DNA from: an uncultured Clostridia bacterium
Lineage (GTDB): Bacteria; Bacillota; Clostridia; TANB77; CAG-508
Assembly (NCBI GenBank): GCA_944389715.1
Contig: CALXNI010000005.1
Location: 1 to 23,778, forward strand
Length of the DNA stretch: 23,778 nucleotides
Reading direction: 5' to 3'
Shown piece after piece: positions 7,736-14,095 of the stretch. Below the pieces are notes generated by a model. That model was not told the origin of the DNA, did no database searches, and worked only from the letters and a program-made list of their open reading frames with translations. How positions within the stretch are numbered: position 1 is the stretch's first letter; the number at the start of each line of letters is the position of its first letter. The translations under genes were made by a program, and so were the position numbers.

Positions 7736-7849
7736 ATGTGTAAAGAATCTAATAATAATTTAAGATTAATTAAAGATATAAAAGGAATTGTACTAGATAA
7801 AAAGGAGGATTATTTTAATGAGTTCAATTTCAAGAAAAATAGAACGTAA
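7736..7849 (+). CDS. Possible small protein overlapping the next gene (37 aa)
   Basis: After the ATPase stop at 7679-7681 the same frame stays open to TAA 7847. The first ATG is 7736, with only a weak GAG upstream; an unusual ATT or ATA start near 7685-7691 behind TGTAGGT is also possible and would give about 55 residues. The peptide (MCKESNNNLRLIKDIKGIV...) has plausible phage-protein composition, and its end overlaps the start of the 7818 gene by 32 bases. Its AAAAGGAGG serves that gene. Real but uncertain. Confidence 0.4.
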   Translation: MCKESNNNLRLIKDIKGIVLDKKEDYFNEFNFKKNRT

Positions 7850-7991
7850 TAAACTAAAACAATCTTATCAAAGTAATAAAATCCAAAAAGTTTGGAGACA
7901 AAAACAAGTTAATGAATATGGGATACAAGGTTATATAGATATGCATAACAAAAACTGTAAAGATAAAATTGATACAAAAACATTATTTTAG
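7818..7991 (+). CDS. Small basic hypothetical protein (57 aa)
   Basis: ATG 7818 is preceded by AAAGGAGGATTATTTTA, a strong ribosome-binding site, and the frame ends at TAG 7989. The protein is short and basic (MSSISRKIERNKLKQSYQ at the N-terminus, then KVWRQKQVNEYGIQGYID), which suggests nucleic-acid contact, but no fold is recognisable. Its stop codon is in TTTTAGGAGG, the ribosome-binding site of the SpoVS-like gene. Confidence 0.7.
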   Translation: MSSISRKIERNKLKQSYQSNKIQKVWRQKQVNEYGIQGYIDMHNKNCKDKIDTKTLF

Positions 7992-8002
7992 GAGGAAAGA
8001 AT

Positions 8003-8269
8003 ATGAACTTAAAAGTTTCAACAAAATCAGATGTAAGAAAAGTTGCAGGAGCAATATTATCAGTATTAGAAGAAGGAAAGGATGTAACACTAGACGTAAT
8101 AGGAGCAGGAGCTTTAAATCAAGCTATAAAATCTGTTATAGTTGCTAGAAGTTTTAGCATAGTTTCTGGAATAGATTTATTAATATTACCTGCGTTTACT
8201 AATTTAGAAGGAGAAGATTCTACGAATATTACTGGATTGACTTTAAAAATTGTAAAAATGGGAGATTAA
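8003..8269 (+). CDS. SpoVS-like (Alba-fold) protein (88 aa)
   Basis: ATG 8003 follows TAGGAGG. The sequence (LKVSTKSDVRKVAGAILSVL, then VIGAGALNQAIKSVIVARSF) matches stage V sporulation protein S along its whole length: a beta-alpha-beta-alpha layout with the G-A-G-A-L-NQA-IKS loop and a C-terminal strand LTLKIVK. SpoVS is an Alba-like small protein that influences sporulation and septation in Bacillus and is thought to bind nucleic acid. Here it lies in a phage recombination operon, so it may act as a DNA/RNA-binding helper or modulate host development; that is inference. Confidence 0.85.
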   Translation: MNLKVSTKSDVRKVAGAILSVLEEGKDVTLDVIGAGALNQAIKSVIVARSFSIVSGIDLLILPAFTNLEGEDSTNITGLTLKIVKMGD

Positions 8270-8273
8270 TAAT

Positions 8274-8483
8274 ATGAATGCAGAAAATGAAATAAAATTT
8301 ATTTTTGATGAATATAGAAAAAAATCCGATAAATTATTAAATACTATTGAAAATATTAAAAAATTAGACTTATCAGAAAATGAAAAAAATAAGAAGATTA
8401 ATAATATAAACAAGAAATTAAGAAAATTACAAGATAAGTATATAAGATTTTTAGATATAAAACCTAACGATAGAAAGGAATAA
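8274..8483 (+). CDS. Small coiled-coil protein (69 aa)
   Basis: ATG 8274 follows GGGAGATTAATA four bases after the SpoVS-like stop. The product is a lysine-rich helical coil (KLLNTIENIKKLDLSENEKN and following) with no other motif. It ends in CGATAGAAAGGA, which supplies the ribosome-binding site for the exonuclease gene at 8486. Possibly an accessory of that nuclease; function unknown. Confidence 0.65.
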   Translation: MNAENEIKFIFDEYRKKSDKLLNTIENIKKLDLSENEKNKKINNINKKLRKLQDKYIRFLDIKPNDRKE

Positions 8484-8485
8484 TC

Positions 8486-9265
8486 ATGGAAGAAAACTTA
8501 ATAATTTGTGAAGAAAATTATTTTTCACAGGAAAACGAAATGAAATACTGTGGTAGTTCTCAAATTAAATCTTTTATGGATTGTGAAGCAAAAACTCTAG
8601 CAAAAATAAAAGGTGAATATAAAGAAGAAAATACAACAGCACTTTTGGTTGGAAGTTATGTAGATGCTGCAGTATCACAAACTTTAGATATATTTAAAGC
8701 TAAACATCCAGAAATATTAAAAAAAGATGGATCATTAAAAAGTGAATATGTAAAAGCAGATTATATATTAAACAGAATAGAAAAAGATGAACTTTTTATG
8801 AAATATATTTCTGGAGATCATCAGACAATTATGCTTGGAGAGATAAATAGCGTACCAATAAAAATAAAAATTGATAGTTATTTTCCAAATAAATGTATAG
8901 TAGACTTAAAATGTGTAAAAAGTTTTGAATCTATATGGAATGATAAAACTAAAATGAAAGAGAACTTCGTTGATTATTGGAAATATACTTTACAAGGGGC
9001 GTTATATCAGGAAATTGTTAGACAGAATACAGGAAAAAAATTACCATTTTTTATAGCAGCAGTTACAAAAGAGACAGAACCTGATTTAGCTCTATTAGCT
9101 ATACCAGATGAAGAACTAGAAAAACAGCTATTGATAATACATGAAATTTTACCACATATACGAAATCTTAAAGAGGGGTTAATTTTACCTAAAAGATGCG
9201 AAAAATGTGATTATTGTAAAATGACAAAAAAATTAGATTGTATAATAGATTATAGAGATTTATAG
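8486..9265 (+). CDS. PD-(D/E)XK exonuclease, DUF3799/RecE-Cas4-like (259 aa)
   Basis: ATG 8486 follows AGAAAGGAATAATC. An N-terminal SSQIKSFMDCEAKTLAKI motif is typical of the DUF3799/RecE-like family. The catalytic core includes KIKIDSYF (about residues 130-138) and IVDLKCV (about 144-150, the D-x-K motif), followed by a helix with YWKYTLQGALYQEIV. The C-terminus has CEKCDYC followed by a fourth Cys (C-x2-C-x2-C-x7-C), as in iron-sulphur PD-(D/E)XK nucleases of the Cas4/AddB type. It likely resects double-stranded DNA 5'-3' to load RecT. Confidence 0.82.
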   Translation: MEENLIICEENYFSQENEMKYCGSSQIKSFMDCEAKTLAKIKGEYKEENTTALLVGSYVDAAVSQTLDIFKAKHPEILKKDGSLKSEYVKADYILNRIEKDELFMKYISGDHQTIMLGEINSVPIKIKIDSYFPNKCIVDLKCVKSFESIWNDKTKMKENFVDYWKYTLQGALYQEIVRQNTGKKLPFFIAAVTKETEPDLALLAIPDEELEKQLLIIHEILPHIRNLKEGLILPKRCEKCDYCKMTKKLDCIIDYRDL

Positions 9266-9277
9266 GAGGAATGTTTT

Positions 9278-9772
9278 ATGGAAATGTTAGTAGTTATTTT
9301 AGTAGTAGTTATAATAGTGTTATTAATATGTATGAATTATTATTGTAATAGATATGAGCAAGAAAATAAAATTAATAAAAGTAATATGGATAGAATTCGT
9401 GATTTAGAAGATGAAAGAAATTCATATAAAAAAGTTTCAATAGATTTAAATACTGAATTAAAAAATAATAAAGAAAAAAATGCATCAGAAATAGAAAAAT
9501 TAAATCAAGAATTAAAAGAAACAAATAAAAAATTAAAAGAGATAAATAAAAAATATAAAGATTTATCAAAAGAATATAATAATATATTAAAAACTGATAT
9601 TAGTGAAGATAAAAATGAAAAAACTATAGGTAACCAAGAAAAAATAGAACCAATAGAAGAAAAATCTACTAAAACAAAAAAATCTATTTCTAAAGTAAAA
9701 GAAGAAAAAAAGACAACAACAAAACGTACTAGAAAAACAAAAAAAGTCAAGGAGGAAAACATAAATGGATAA
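9278..9772 (+). CDS. Membrane-anchored coiled-coil protein with basic tail (164 aa)
   Basis: ATG 9278 follows TAGGAGG. One strong transmembrane helix (MLVVILVVVIIVLLICM, residues 3-19) is followed by a lysine/glutamate coiled coil to about residue 108 and then a lysine/threonine-rich tail (TTTKRTRKTKKVK). The topology should put the coil and basic tail in the cytoplasm if the N-terminus faces out. It overlaps by eight bases the SPFH protein gene, and the pair probably acts together at the membrane, for example as a tether for DNA or replication proteins (inference). Confidence 0.75.
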   Translation: MEMLVVILVVVIIVLLICMNYYCNRYEQENKINKSNMDRIRDLEDERNSYKKVSIDLNTELKNNKEKNASEIEKLNQELKETNKKLKEINKKYKDLSKEYNNILKTDISEDKNEKTIGNQEKIEPIEEKSTKTKKSISKVKEEKKTTTKRTRKTKKVKEENING

Positions 9773-10574
9773 TAAGAAAATTGTAAAATATGTAATTATA
9801 GGAGTTATAATATTATTTATTATTGTAACACTTTTCAATTCATTAAAAACAATTCCAACTGGATATGTTGGAGTAAAAACAAGATTTGGTCAAGTACAAG
9901 ATACTATGATAAATGAAGGTTTAAATTTAAAAGTACCATATATTGAAAAAATTGTAAAAATTGATTGTAGAACACAAAAATATGAAGTTACAACAGAAGC
10001 AAGTTCTAAAGATCTACAAAAAGTTTCAAATATAAAAATTGTTGTTAATTATAATGTTAATAAATCAAAAGCAAATCAACTTTATAAAGATGTAGGAATA
10101 AATTATCAAACTGTATTAATTGAACCATCTATTTTAGAATCTATTAAACAAGGTATGTCACAATATACTGCTGAAGAATTAATAACTAAAAGAAATGAAG
10201 TAGCAAGTGTTATTTTAGATCTATTAAAATCAAAACTTGAAGAAAAAGGAATAAGTGTTACAGCTATAAATATTACAGATTTAAGTTTTAGTGAAGAATT
10301 TGATGATGCTGTAGAACAAAAACAAATAGTAGAGCAAGAAACTCAAAAAGCTCAATATGAATTAGAAAAGGCAAAAGTAGAAAATCAAAAGAAAATAGAA
10401 AATGCAAAAGCAGATGCAGAGGTCATGAGACAACAGAATGAACAAATTACTGAAAATTATTTAAAACTTAAAGAAATAGAAAATCAAAAAGCCATGATAG
10501 AAAAATGGAATGGACAAACACCAACTACTATATTGTCAGATGATGCTAATTCATTATTTAATATTAATAACTAG
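9765..10574 (+). CDS. SPFH/prohibitin-stomatin family membrane protein (269 aa)
   Basis: ATG 9765 follows AAGGAGG. An N-terminal transmembrane helix (VIIGVIILFIIVTLF, residues 11-25) precedes a typical SPFH domain: IPTGYVGVKTRFGQV (31-45), LNLKVPYIEKI (55-65) and a SILESIKQGMSQYTAEELIT.R segment (125-145), then a long helical coil rich in E/K/Q. This order matches HflC/prohibitin-like proteins that oligomerise on the inner face of the membrane. In a phage it could shield or control host membrane proteases, or organise a replication zone. Role is inferred from family only. Confidence 0.87.
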   Translation: MDNKKIVKYVIIGVIILFIIVTLFNSLKTIPTGYVGVKTRFGQVQDTMINEGLNLKVPYIEKIVKIDCRTQKYEVTTEASSKDLQKVSNIKIVVNYNVNKSKANQLYKDVGINYQTVLIEPSILESIKQGMSQYTAEELITKRNEVASVILDLLKSKLEEKGISVTAINITDLSFSEEFDDAVEQKQIVEQETQKAQYELEKAKVENQKKIENAKADAEVMRQQNEQITENYLKLKEIENQKAMIEKWNGQTPTTILSDDANSLFNINN

Positions 10575-10590
10575 TATAAGGAGTAAAAAA

Positions 10591-10928
10591 ATGCCATATA
10601 AATTTGAATATGAAAATATGAAGATGAAAGAAGAAGATAAACGAAATAGGAAATTAACTGATGAACAAAGACAAGAAATAAGAGAATTATATGCAACTGG
10701 TAAATATTCTCAAAGAGGATTAGCAAAAAATATAATGTAACAAAAAAAGTAATAGTATTTGCAATATATCCAGAAAAATATAAAAAAGCAAGAGAAAGAT
10801 ATAAAGAAATTCAAAAGACTGGAAGATATTATAATAGAGAAGCTCAAAGAATATATTCCCAAAATTATAGAAAATATAAACATGATTTATATTTAAAAGG
10901 TAAATTAATAGGAGGTAAAGATGAATAA
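10591..10928 (+). pseudogene. Phage HTH-like protein split by a -1 shift at A AAA AAT
   Basis: ATG 10591 follows TAAGGAG and reads EEDKRNRKLTDEQRQEIREL (residues 15-34), then ATGKYSQRGLAKNIM, stopping at TAA 10738. I recognise this start as a small phage DNA-binding-like family that normally continues LA..Y.V....I...P.K and ends near YLKGKL. That continuation is present in the -1 frame from 10731 to TAA 10926-10928 (YNVTKKVIVFAIYPEKYKKA and later DLYLKGKL). The frames join exactly at the slippery heptamer A-AAA-AAT (10725-10731), preceded by AGAGGA at 10714-10719. The joined product would be 112 aa. A single lost base or programmed -1 frameshifting both fit. Confidence 0.65.
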
Positions 10929-11352
10929 AGTAGAACTAATTGGAAGATTAACTAAAGATCCAGAAATAAGATATACACAAACAAATAATGTTCCTGTAGC
11001 ATCTTTTACATTAGCAGTTAATAGACGCTTTGTAAAAGAAGGGGAGGAAAGACAAGCAGATTTTATAAATATAGTAGCTTGGAATAAAACAGCAGAATTC
11101 TGTAATAATTATTTTAGAAAAGGTCAACAAGTTGCAGTTGTTGGGAGAATACAAACAAGAACTTGGGATGATGACCAAGGACAAAAACATTATATTACAG
11201 AAGTTGTAGCAGAAGAAGTATATTTTGCAGATTCTAAAAAAGATGCAACTTCATATGATAATGAACCAGTAAATAATACAACTTCGCCATTTGATAATAG
11301 TGATTTTAATAATGTTGGTTATACAGTAAATTCAGATGATTTACCTTTCTGA
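10921..11352 (+). CDS. ssb: Single-stranded DNA-binding protein (143 aa)
   Basis: ATG 10921 follows AATAGGAGG and overlaps the end of the preceding shifted frame. The OB-fold starts MNKVELIGRLTKDPEIRYTQ and includes VASFTLAVNRRF, FINIVAWNKTAEFC and VAVVGRIQTRTW with the expected spacing (residues 1-105). A low-complexity linker leads to the acidic tip DDLPF, the standard C-terminal docking peptide for partner proteins. It coats single-stranded DNA during phage replication and recombination and is a natural partner of RecT and the helicases here. Confidence 0.95.
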   Translation: MNKVELIGRLTKDPEIRYTQTNNVPVASFTLAVNRRFVKEGEERQADFINIVAWNKTAEFCNNYFRKGQQVAVVGRIQTRTWDDDQGQKHYITEVVAEEVYFADSKKDATSYDNEPVNNTTSPFDNSDFNNVGYTVNSDDLPF

Positions 11353-11371
11353 TATAGCATAAATTAATTTC

Positions 11372-11422
11372 TATGGGGTAGATTTTATTTTTATATAATA
11401 TTAATAAAATTATACCCCTATA
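11372..11422 (+). other. Long imperfect hairpin between SSB and helicase genes
   Basis: In the 112-base gap, TAT-GGGGTA (11372-11380) and ATTTTATT (11382-11389) pair with AATAAAAT (11403-11410) and TACCCC-ATA (within 11413-11422), leaving an A/T loop that contains TATAAT (11394-11399). There is no U-run after it, so it is not a standard terminator. It may be a processing or regulatory stem in the mRNA between SSB and the intein-bearing helicase. Confidence 0.4.
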
Positions 11423-11464
11423 AATATAAAATGCTTTAGAATTGATTTTGAAAGGAAATTTGAT

Positions 11465-13738
11465 ATGATTAAGTTAAGGAGTTATCAAGAAGAATTAAAA
11501 AATAAATGTAGAGAAGCTTTTAAAAAATATAAAAGAGTTATTATGCTTGCACCGTGTGGAAGTGGAAAAACTATAACATCTACTTCAATAATTAATGATA
11601 GTGTAAAGAAAGGTAATATTGTATGGTTTATTGTTCATAGAAAAGAATTACTTGACCAAGCAGTCAACACATTAAAAAGATGTGAAGTTCCTATGGATAA
11701 TGTGAAAGTATATATGATTCAATCTTTAGCAAATAGATTAGATGAAATTGAAGAAATTCCTAATTTTATTATTCTCGATGAATGTTTTGCTAAAGGTACA
11801 TTAATTGATAATATACCAATTGAGAATATTAAAGTTGGAGATTTCATTAATTCATATAATCATAAAACTCACAAGATTGAAAAAAAAGAAGTCATAAATA
11901 TATATAAAAAGAAAGCAAATAATATTTTAAAAATAAAATTTGATAATGGAAAGGAGATAATTTGTACTGCTAATCATCCTTTTTATACATCTAAAGGATA
12001 TATTCCAGCATACAAATTAAAAAGAAGTGATGAATTGTATTTATTGTGGCAAAAAAGTAACAAGAGAATTAACAAAATATCAAAAATATACATACAAAAA
12101 AACTGGAAGAGTGTATTGTTCAAACGAGTGTATGAAAAAATATTTGTCAGAGTTAAGCTCCAAAAGAATGAAAAAATTGAACGAAACAAATCCAGGAATG
12201 TTAAAAAGACATCAAGAAATGAAAACAAAGAATCCAATGTTTATACCCGAAATAAAGGAAAAAATGAAAGAAAGTATAAGGAAGAAAGTTGCACAAAAAA
12301 AATCAAATGGACAATGTTGGTTTCAAAATCGAGGAGGAAATGGAAAAGGATATACTATTCCACAAATAAAATTATACGAAGCATTAAAAAAATTGAATCC
12401 AATTTTAGAATATGTAGTTCCAACAAAATTAAAACGTACAGAAGGTTATCCATCTTGTTACAAAATAGACATAGCAATAATTCAACCTCTAATAGCAATA
12501 GAAGTAGATGGCAAAAGTCACGAGCTAATTTCCAGAAAAGAACAAGACCAAAAAAAAGATATATTCTTAAAAGAACAAGGGTGGAAAGTATTGAGATTCA
12601 AAAATCAACAAGTGATGGAACATTTGGAGGATTGTGTAAAGATGGTTATGTCTATAATTTAGAAGTAAAAGATAACAATAATTATTTTGCAAATAATGTG
12701 CTTGTACATAACTGTCAACACTCTACTAGTAAAACATATTTAAGATTAATCAATAAATTTCCAAATGCATATTTTTTAGGACTTACAGCTACACCTTGCA
12801 GACTTTCGGGAAAACCACTTGGAGATATATTTCAATATATGGTATCAGCTATAACAACGGAAGATTTAATAAAACAAGGATATCTAGCCCAATATGATTA
12901 TTATGCACCTAAAACTAATGCAGATTTTACTAAAGTAAAAATAAAAAATGGAGATTATGATACAGAAGAAATTGAGAAAGTTATGGATAATAAAAAAATT
13001 TATGGTAACATAATCGAAGAATATAAAAAATTAGCAAATAATAAAAAGACAATTATATATTGTGCTAGTATTAGTTATAGCAAAAAAATAGAAAAATTAT
13101 TTAATGATAATGGATTTTCTGCAAAGCATTTTGATGGAACTACTCCTAAAAATGAAAGAGATCAAATTATAGAAGATTTTAGAAATAATAAAATAAAAAT
13201 ATTAACGAATGTTGATTTAATTGGAGAAGGATTTGATGTACCAGATTGTGAATGTTGTTTGCTCTTAAGACCAACACAAAGCTTAAGCTTGTATATACAA
13301 CAGTCTACGAGATGTTTAAGACCTAATGGAGATAAGCGAGCTATAATTATTGATTTTGTAGGAAATGTTTTTAGACATGGTATGCCTACAGAAAATAGAG
13401 AATGGTCATTGAATCAGAAAATAACATGTCAAAATAGAAGTGGAGAAAGAGATATATTAACAAGACAATGTAGGAATTGTTTTAAAGTTTATCAAGGAAC
13501 AAATAGAATATGTCCTTATTGTGGATTTGATAACGGAAAAACTAGAAAAGAATTAAAAGAAGAACAAAAAGCAGAATTAGAAAGAATAGAAAAAATAGAG
13601 AAGAAAAAAAGAAAAGAAGAAACTAGAAATAAATCATATGAGGAATTAGTAAAGATAGGTTATCAAAGAGGATATAAAAATCCAGAATATTGGGCTAAAA
13701 TAAGAGTTGAATATAGAGAAAGGTTTAAAAGAAAATGA
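11465..13738 (+). CDS. SF2 DEAD/DEAH-type helicase interrupted by an intein (757-aa precursor)
   Basis: ATG 11465 follows AAAGGAAATTTGAT. The exteins form a 447-aa SF2 helicase: Walker A APCGSGKT (residues 29-36), motif II DECQ split by the intein after LDE (104-106), TATP after the intein, motif V LIGEGFDVP, motif VI QQSTRCLRP, and a C-terminal zinc finger (CRNCF....CPYCG) with a lysine-rich coil. It is likely a DNA helicase of the RecG/UvrB-like restriction-helicase type used in phage replication or recombination. The 310-residue intein must splice out for motif II to be rebuilt. The end overlaps the VRR-NUC gene (ATGA). Confidence 0.9.
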   Translation: MIKLRSYQEELKNKCREAFKKYKRVIMLAPCGSGKTITSTSIINDSVKKGNIVWFIVHRKELLDQAVNTLKRCEVPMDNVKVYMIQSLANRLDEIEEIPNFIILDECFAKGTLIDNIPIENIKVGDFINSYNHKTHKIEKKEVINIYKKKANNILKIKFDNGKEIICTANHPFYTSKGYIPAYKLKRSDELYLLWQKSNKRINKISKIYIQKNWKSVLFKRVYEKIFVRVKLQKNEKIERNKSRNVKKTSRNENKESNVYTRNKGKNERKYKEESCTKKIKWTMLVSKSRRKWKRIYYSTNKIIRSIKKIESNFRICSSNKIKTYRRLSILLQNRHSNNSTSNSNRSRWQKSRANFQKRTRPKKRYILKRTRVESIEIQKSTSDGTFGGLCKDGYVYNLEVKDNNNYFANNVLVHNCQHSTSKTYLRLINKFPNAYFLGLTATPCRLSGKPLGDIFQYMVSAITTEDLIKQGYLAQYDYYAPKTNADFTKVKIKNGDYDTEEIEKVMDNKKIYGNIIEEYKKLANNKKTIIYCASISYSKKIEKLFNDNGFSAKHFDGTTPKNERDQIIEDFRNNKIKILTNVDLIGEGFDVPDCECCLLLRPTQSLSLYIQQSTRCLRPNGDKRAIIIDFVGNVFRHGMPTENREWSLNQKITCQNRSGERDILTRQCRNCFKVYQGTNRICPYCGFDNGKTRKELKEEQKAELERIEKIEKKKRKEETRNKSYEELVKIGYQRGYKNPEYWAKIRVEYRERFKRK
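11783..12712 (+). mobile_element. Class 1 intein in helicase motif II (310 aa)
   Basis: The intein begins with Cys1 (CFAKGTLI, block A), has block B ICTANHPFY with T62-x-x-H65, and ends with block F/G YNLEVKDNNNYFANNVLVHN, that is penultimate His and terminal Asn, followed by Cys+1 of the C-extein. All residues needed for splicing are present, so it looks active. The splicing domain is residues 1 to about 85 and 287-310. The section between, about 200 residues, is a lysine/arginine/serine/asparagine-rich sequence with no recognisable endonuclease motif in this frame. It is the shadow of the gene in the +1 frame at 12030-12662. Confidence 0.93.
12030..12662 (+). CDS. Homing endonuclease nested out of frame inside the intein (210 aa)
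   Basis: ATG 12030 (GTG 12027 is also in frame) runs to TAG 12660-12662 in the +1 frame relative to the intein. A stop at 12018 in this frame rules out a longer upstream frame. Domains: zinc knuckle with Cys at residues 3, 6, 30 and 34 (CIYCG ... CSNEC); NUMOD3-like helices around 52-90 (NPMFIPEIKEKMKESI); a DUF559/Vsr-like PD-(D/E)XK nuclease at about 108-208 with YKIDIAI, IAIEVDGKSHE and GWKVLRF. Conserved acidic/His candidates are D147, E158, D160 and H164. It should cut intein-less helicase alleles. An AAAGAAG lies just upstream but is close to the ATG, so how it is translated is unclear. Confidence 0.88.
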   Translation: MNCIYCGKKVTRELTKYQKYTYKKTGRVYCSNECMKKYLSELSSKRMKKLNETNPGMLKRHQEMKTKNPMFIPEIKEKMKESIRKKVAQKKSNGQCWFQNRGGNGKGYTIPQIKLYEALKKLNPILEYVVPTKLKRTEGYPSCYKIDIAIIQPLIAIEVDGKSHELISRKEQDQKKDIFLKEQGWKVLRFKNQQVMEHLEDCVKMVMSII

Positions 13739-14052
13739 AAGAAAAGAACCATGAAGAAACCAAAATACAATCGCAAATAATGATAGCTTTATCAAAATAT
13801 GGTATTCCAATTAGACAGCAATGTGGAAAATTCAAAACACAATATGGATCAGTTGTATCAATAGGAATTCCTGGTATGTCAGATATATTATTTTTTAGAA
13901 AAGATGGTAAACCTTTTTGGTTAGAAATAAAAACCAAAACTGGTAAACCAAGTAAAGAGCAATTACATTTCTTGCAAGTAATGAAATCTATGAATGTTGA
14001 AGGAGCAATAATAAGAAGTGTAGAAGAAGCAATAAATTTTATAAAAAAATGA
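13735..14052 (+). CDS. VRR-NUC domain nuclease (105 aa)
   Basis: ATG 13735 overlaps the helicase stop (ATGA). The protein is a stand-alone VRR-NUC: an N-terminal ETKIQSQIMIALSKYGI helix, then GIPGMSDILFF with the catalytic Asp, PFWLEIKTKTGKPS carrying the E-x-K pair, and a Q-x-F-L helix followed by the last strand (GAIIRSVEEAINFI). Stand-alone VRR-NUC proteins of phages are structure-specific DNA nucleases, often next to SF2 helicases as here. The pair could process recombination intermediates. Confidence 0.9.
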   Translation: MKEKNHEETKIQSQIMIALSKYGIPIRQQCGKFKTQYGSVVSIGIPGMSDILFFRKDGKPFWLEIKTKTGKPSKEQLHFLQVMKSMNVEGAIIRSVEEAINFIKK

Positions 14053-14060
14053 TACCACTA

Positions 14061-14089
14061 TTGACTTATTTCAAGTTTTATGATAAAAT
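14061..14089 (+). promoter_or_regulatory. Sigma-A promoter with extended -10
   Basis: TTGACT (14061-14066), 17 bases, then TAAAAT (14084-14089), with TGA directly before the -10 (TGnTAAAAT, extended -10). Transcription would start near 14096 and run about 80 bases into the terminator at 14139-14175. It lies just after the VRR-NUC stop. Confidence 0.65.
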
Positions 14090-14095
14090 AATTAT

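Noticed and set aside
9372..9838. Long antisense open frames rich in F, L, S and Y
   Set aside because: They are the reverse complement of lysine/glutamate/asparagine-rich coiled-coil genes, which rarely give stops on the opposite strand; none has a ribosome-binding site.
12030..12662. The +1-frame ORF in the intein as a chance open frame
   Set aside because: It has an ordered zinc knuckle, NUMOD3-like helices and a DUF559/Vsr-like core with conserved D, E, D and H in the right order, so it is clearly a real protein; it is the intein frame that looks like the shadow in this stretch.
12030..12662. Frameshifts fusing the nuclease in frame with the intein
   Set aside because: The nuclease has its own start and stop exactly at the domain borders, a stop at 12018 precedes it in its frame, and the intein frame is open throughout, so no shift is needed. 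Read data could still change this.
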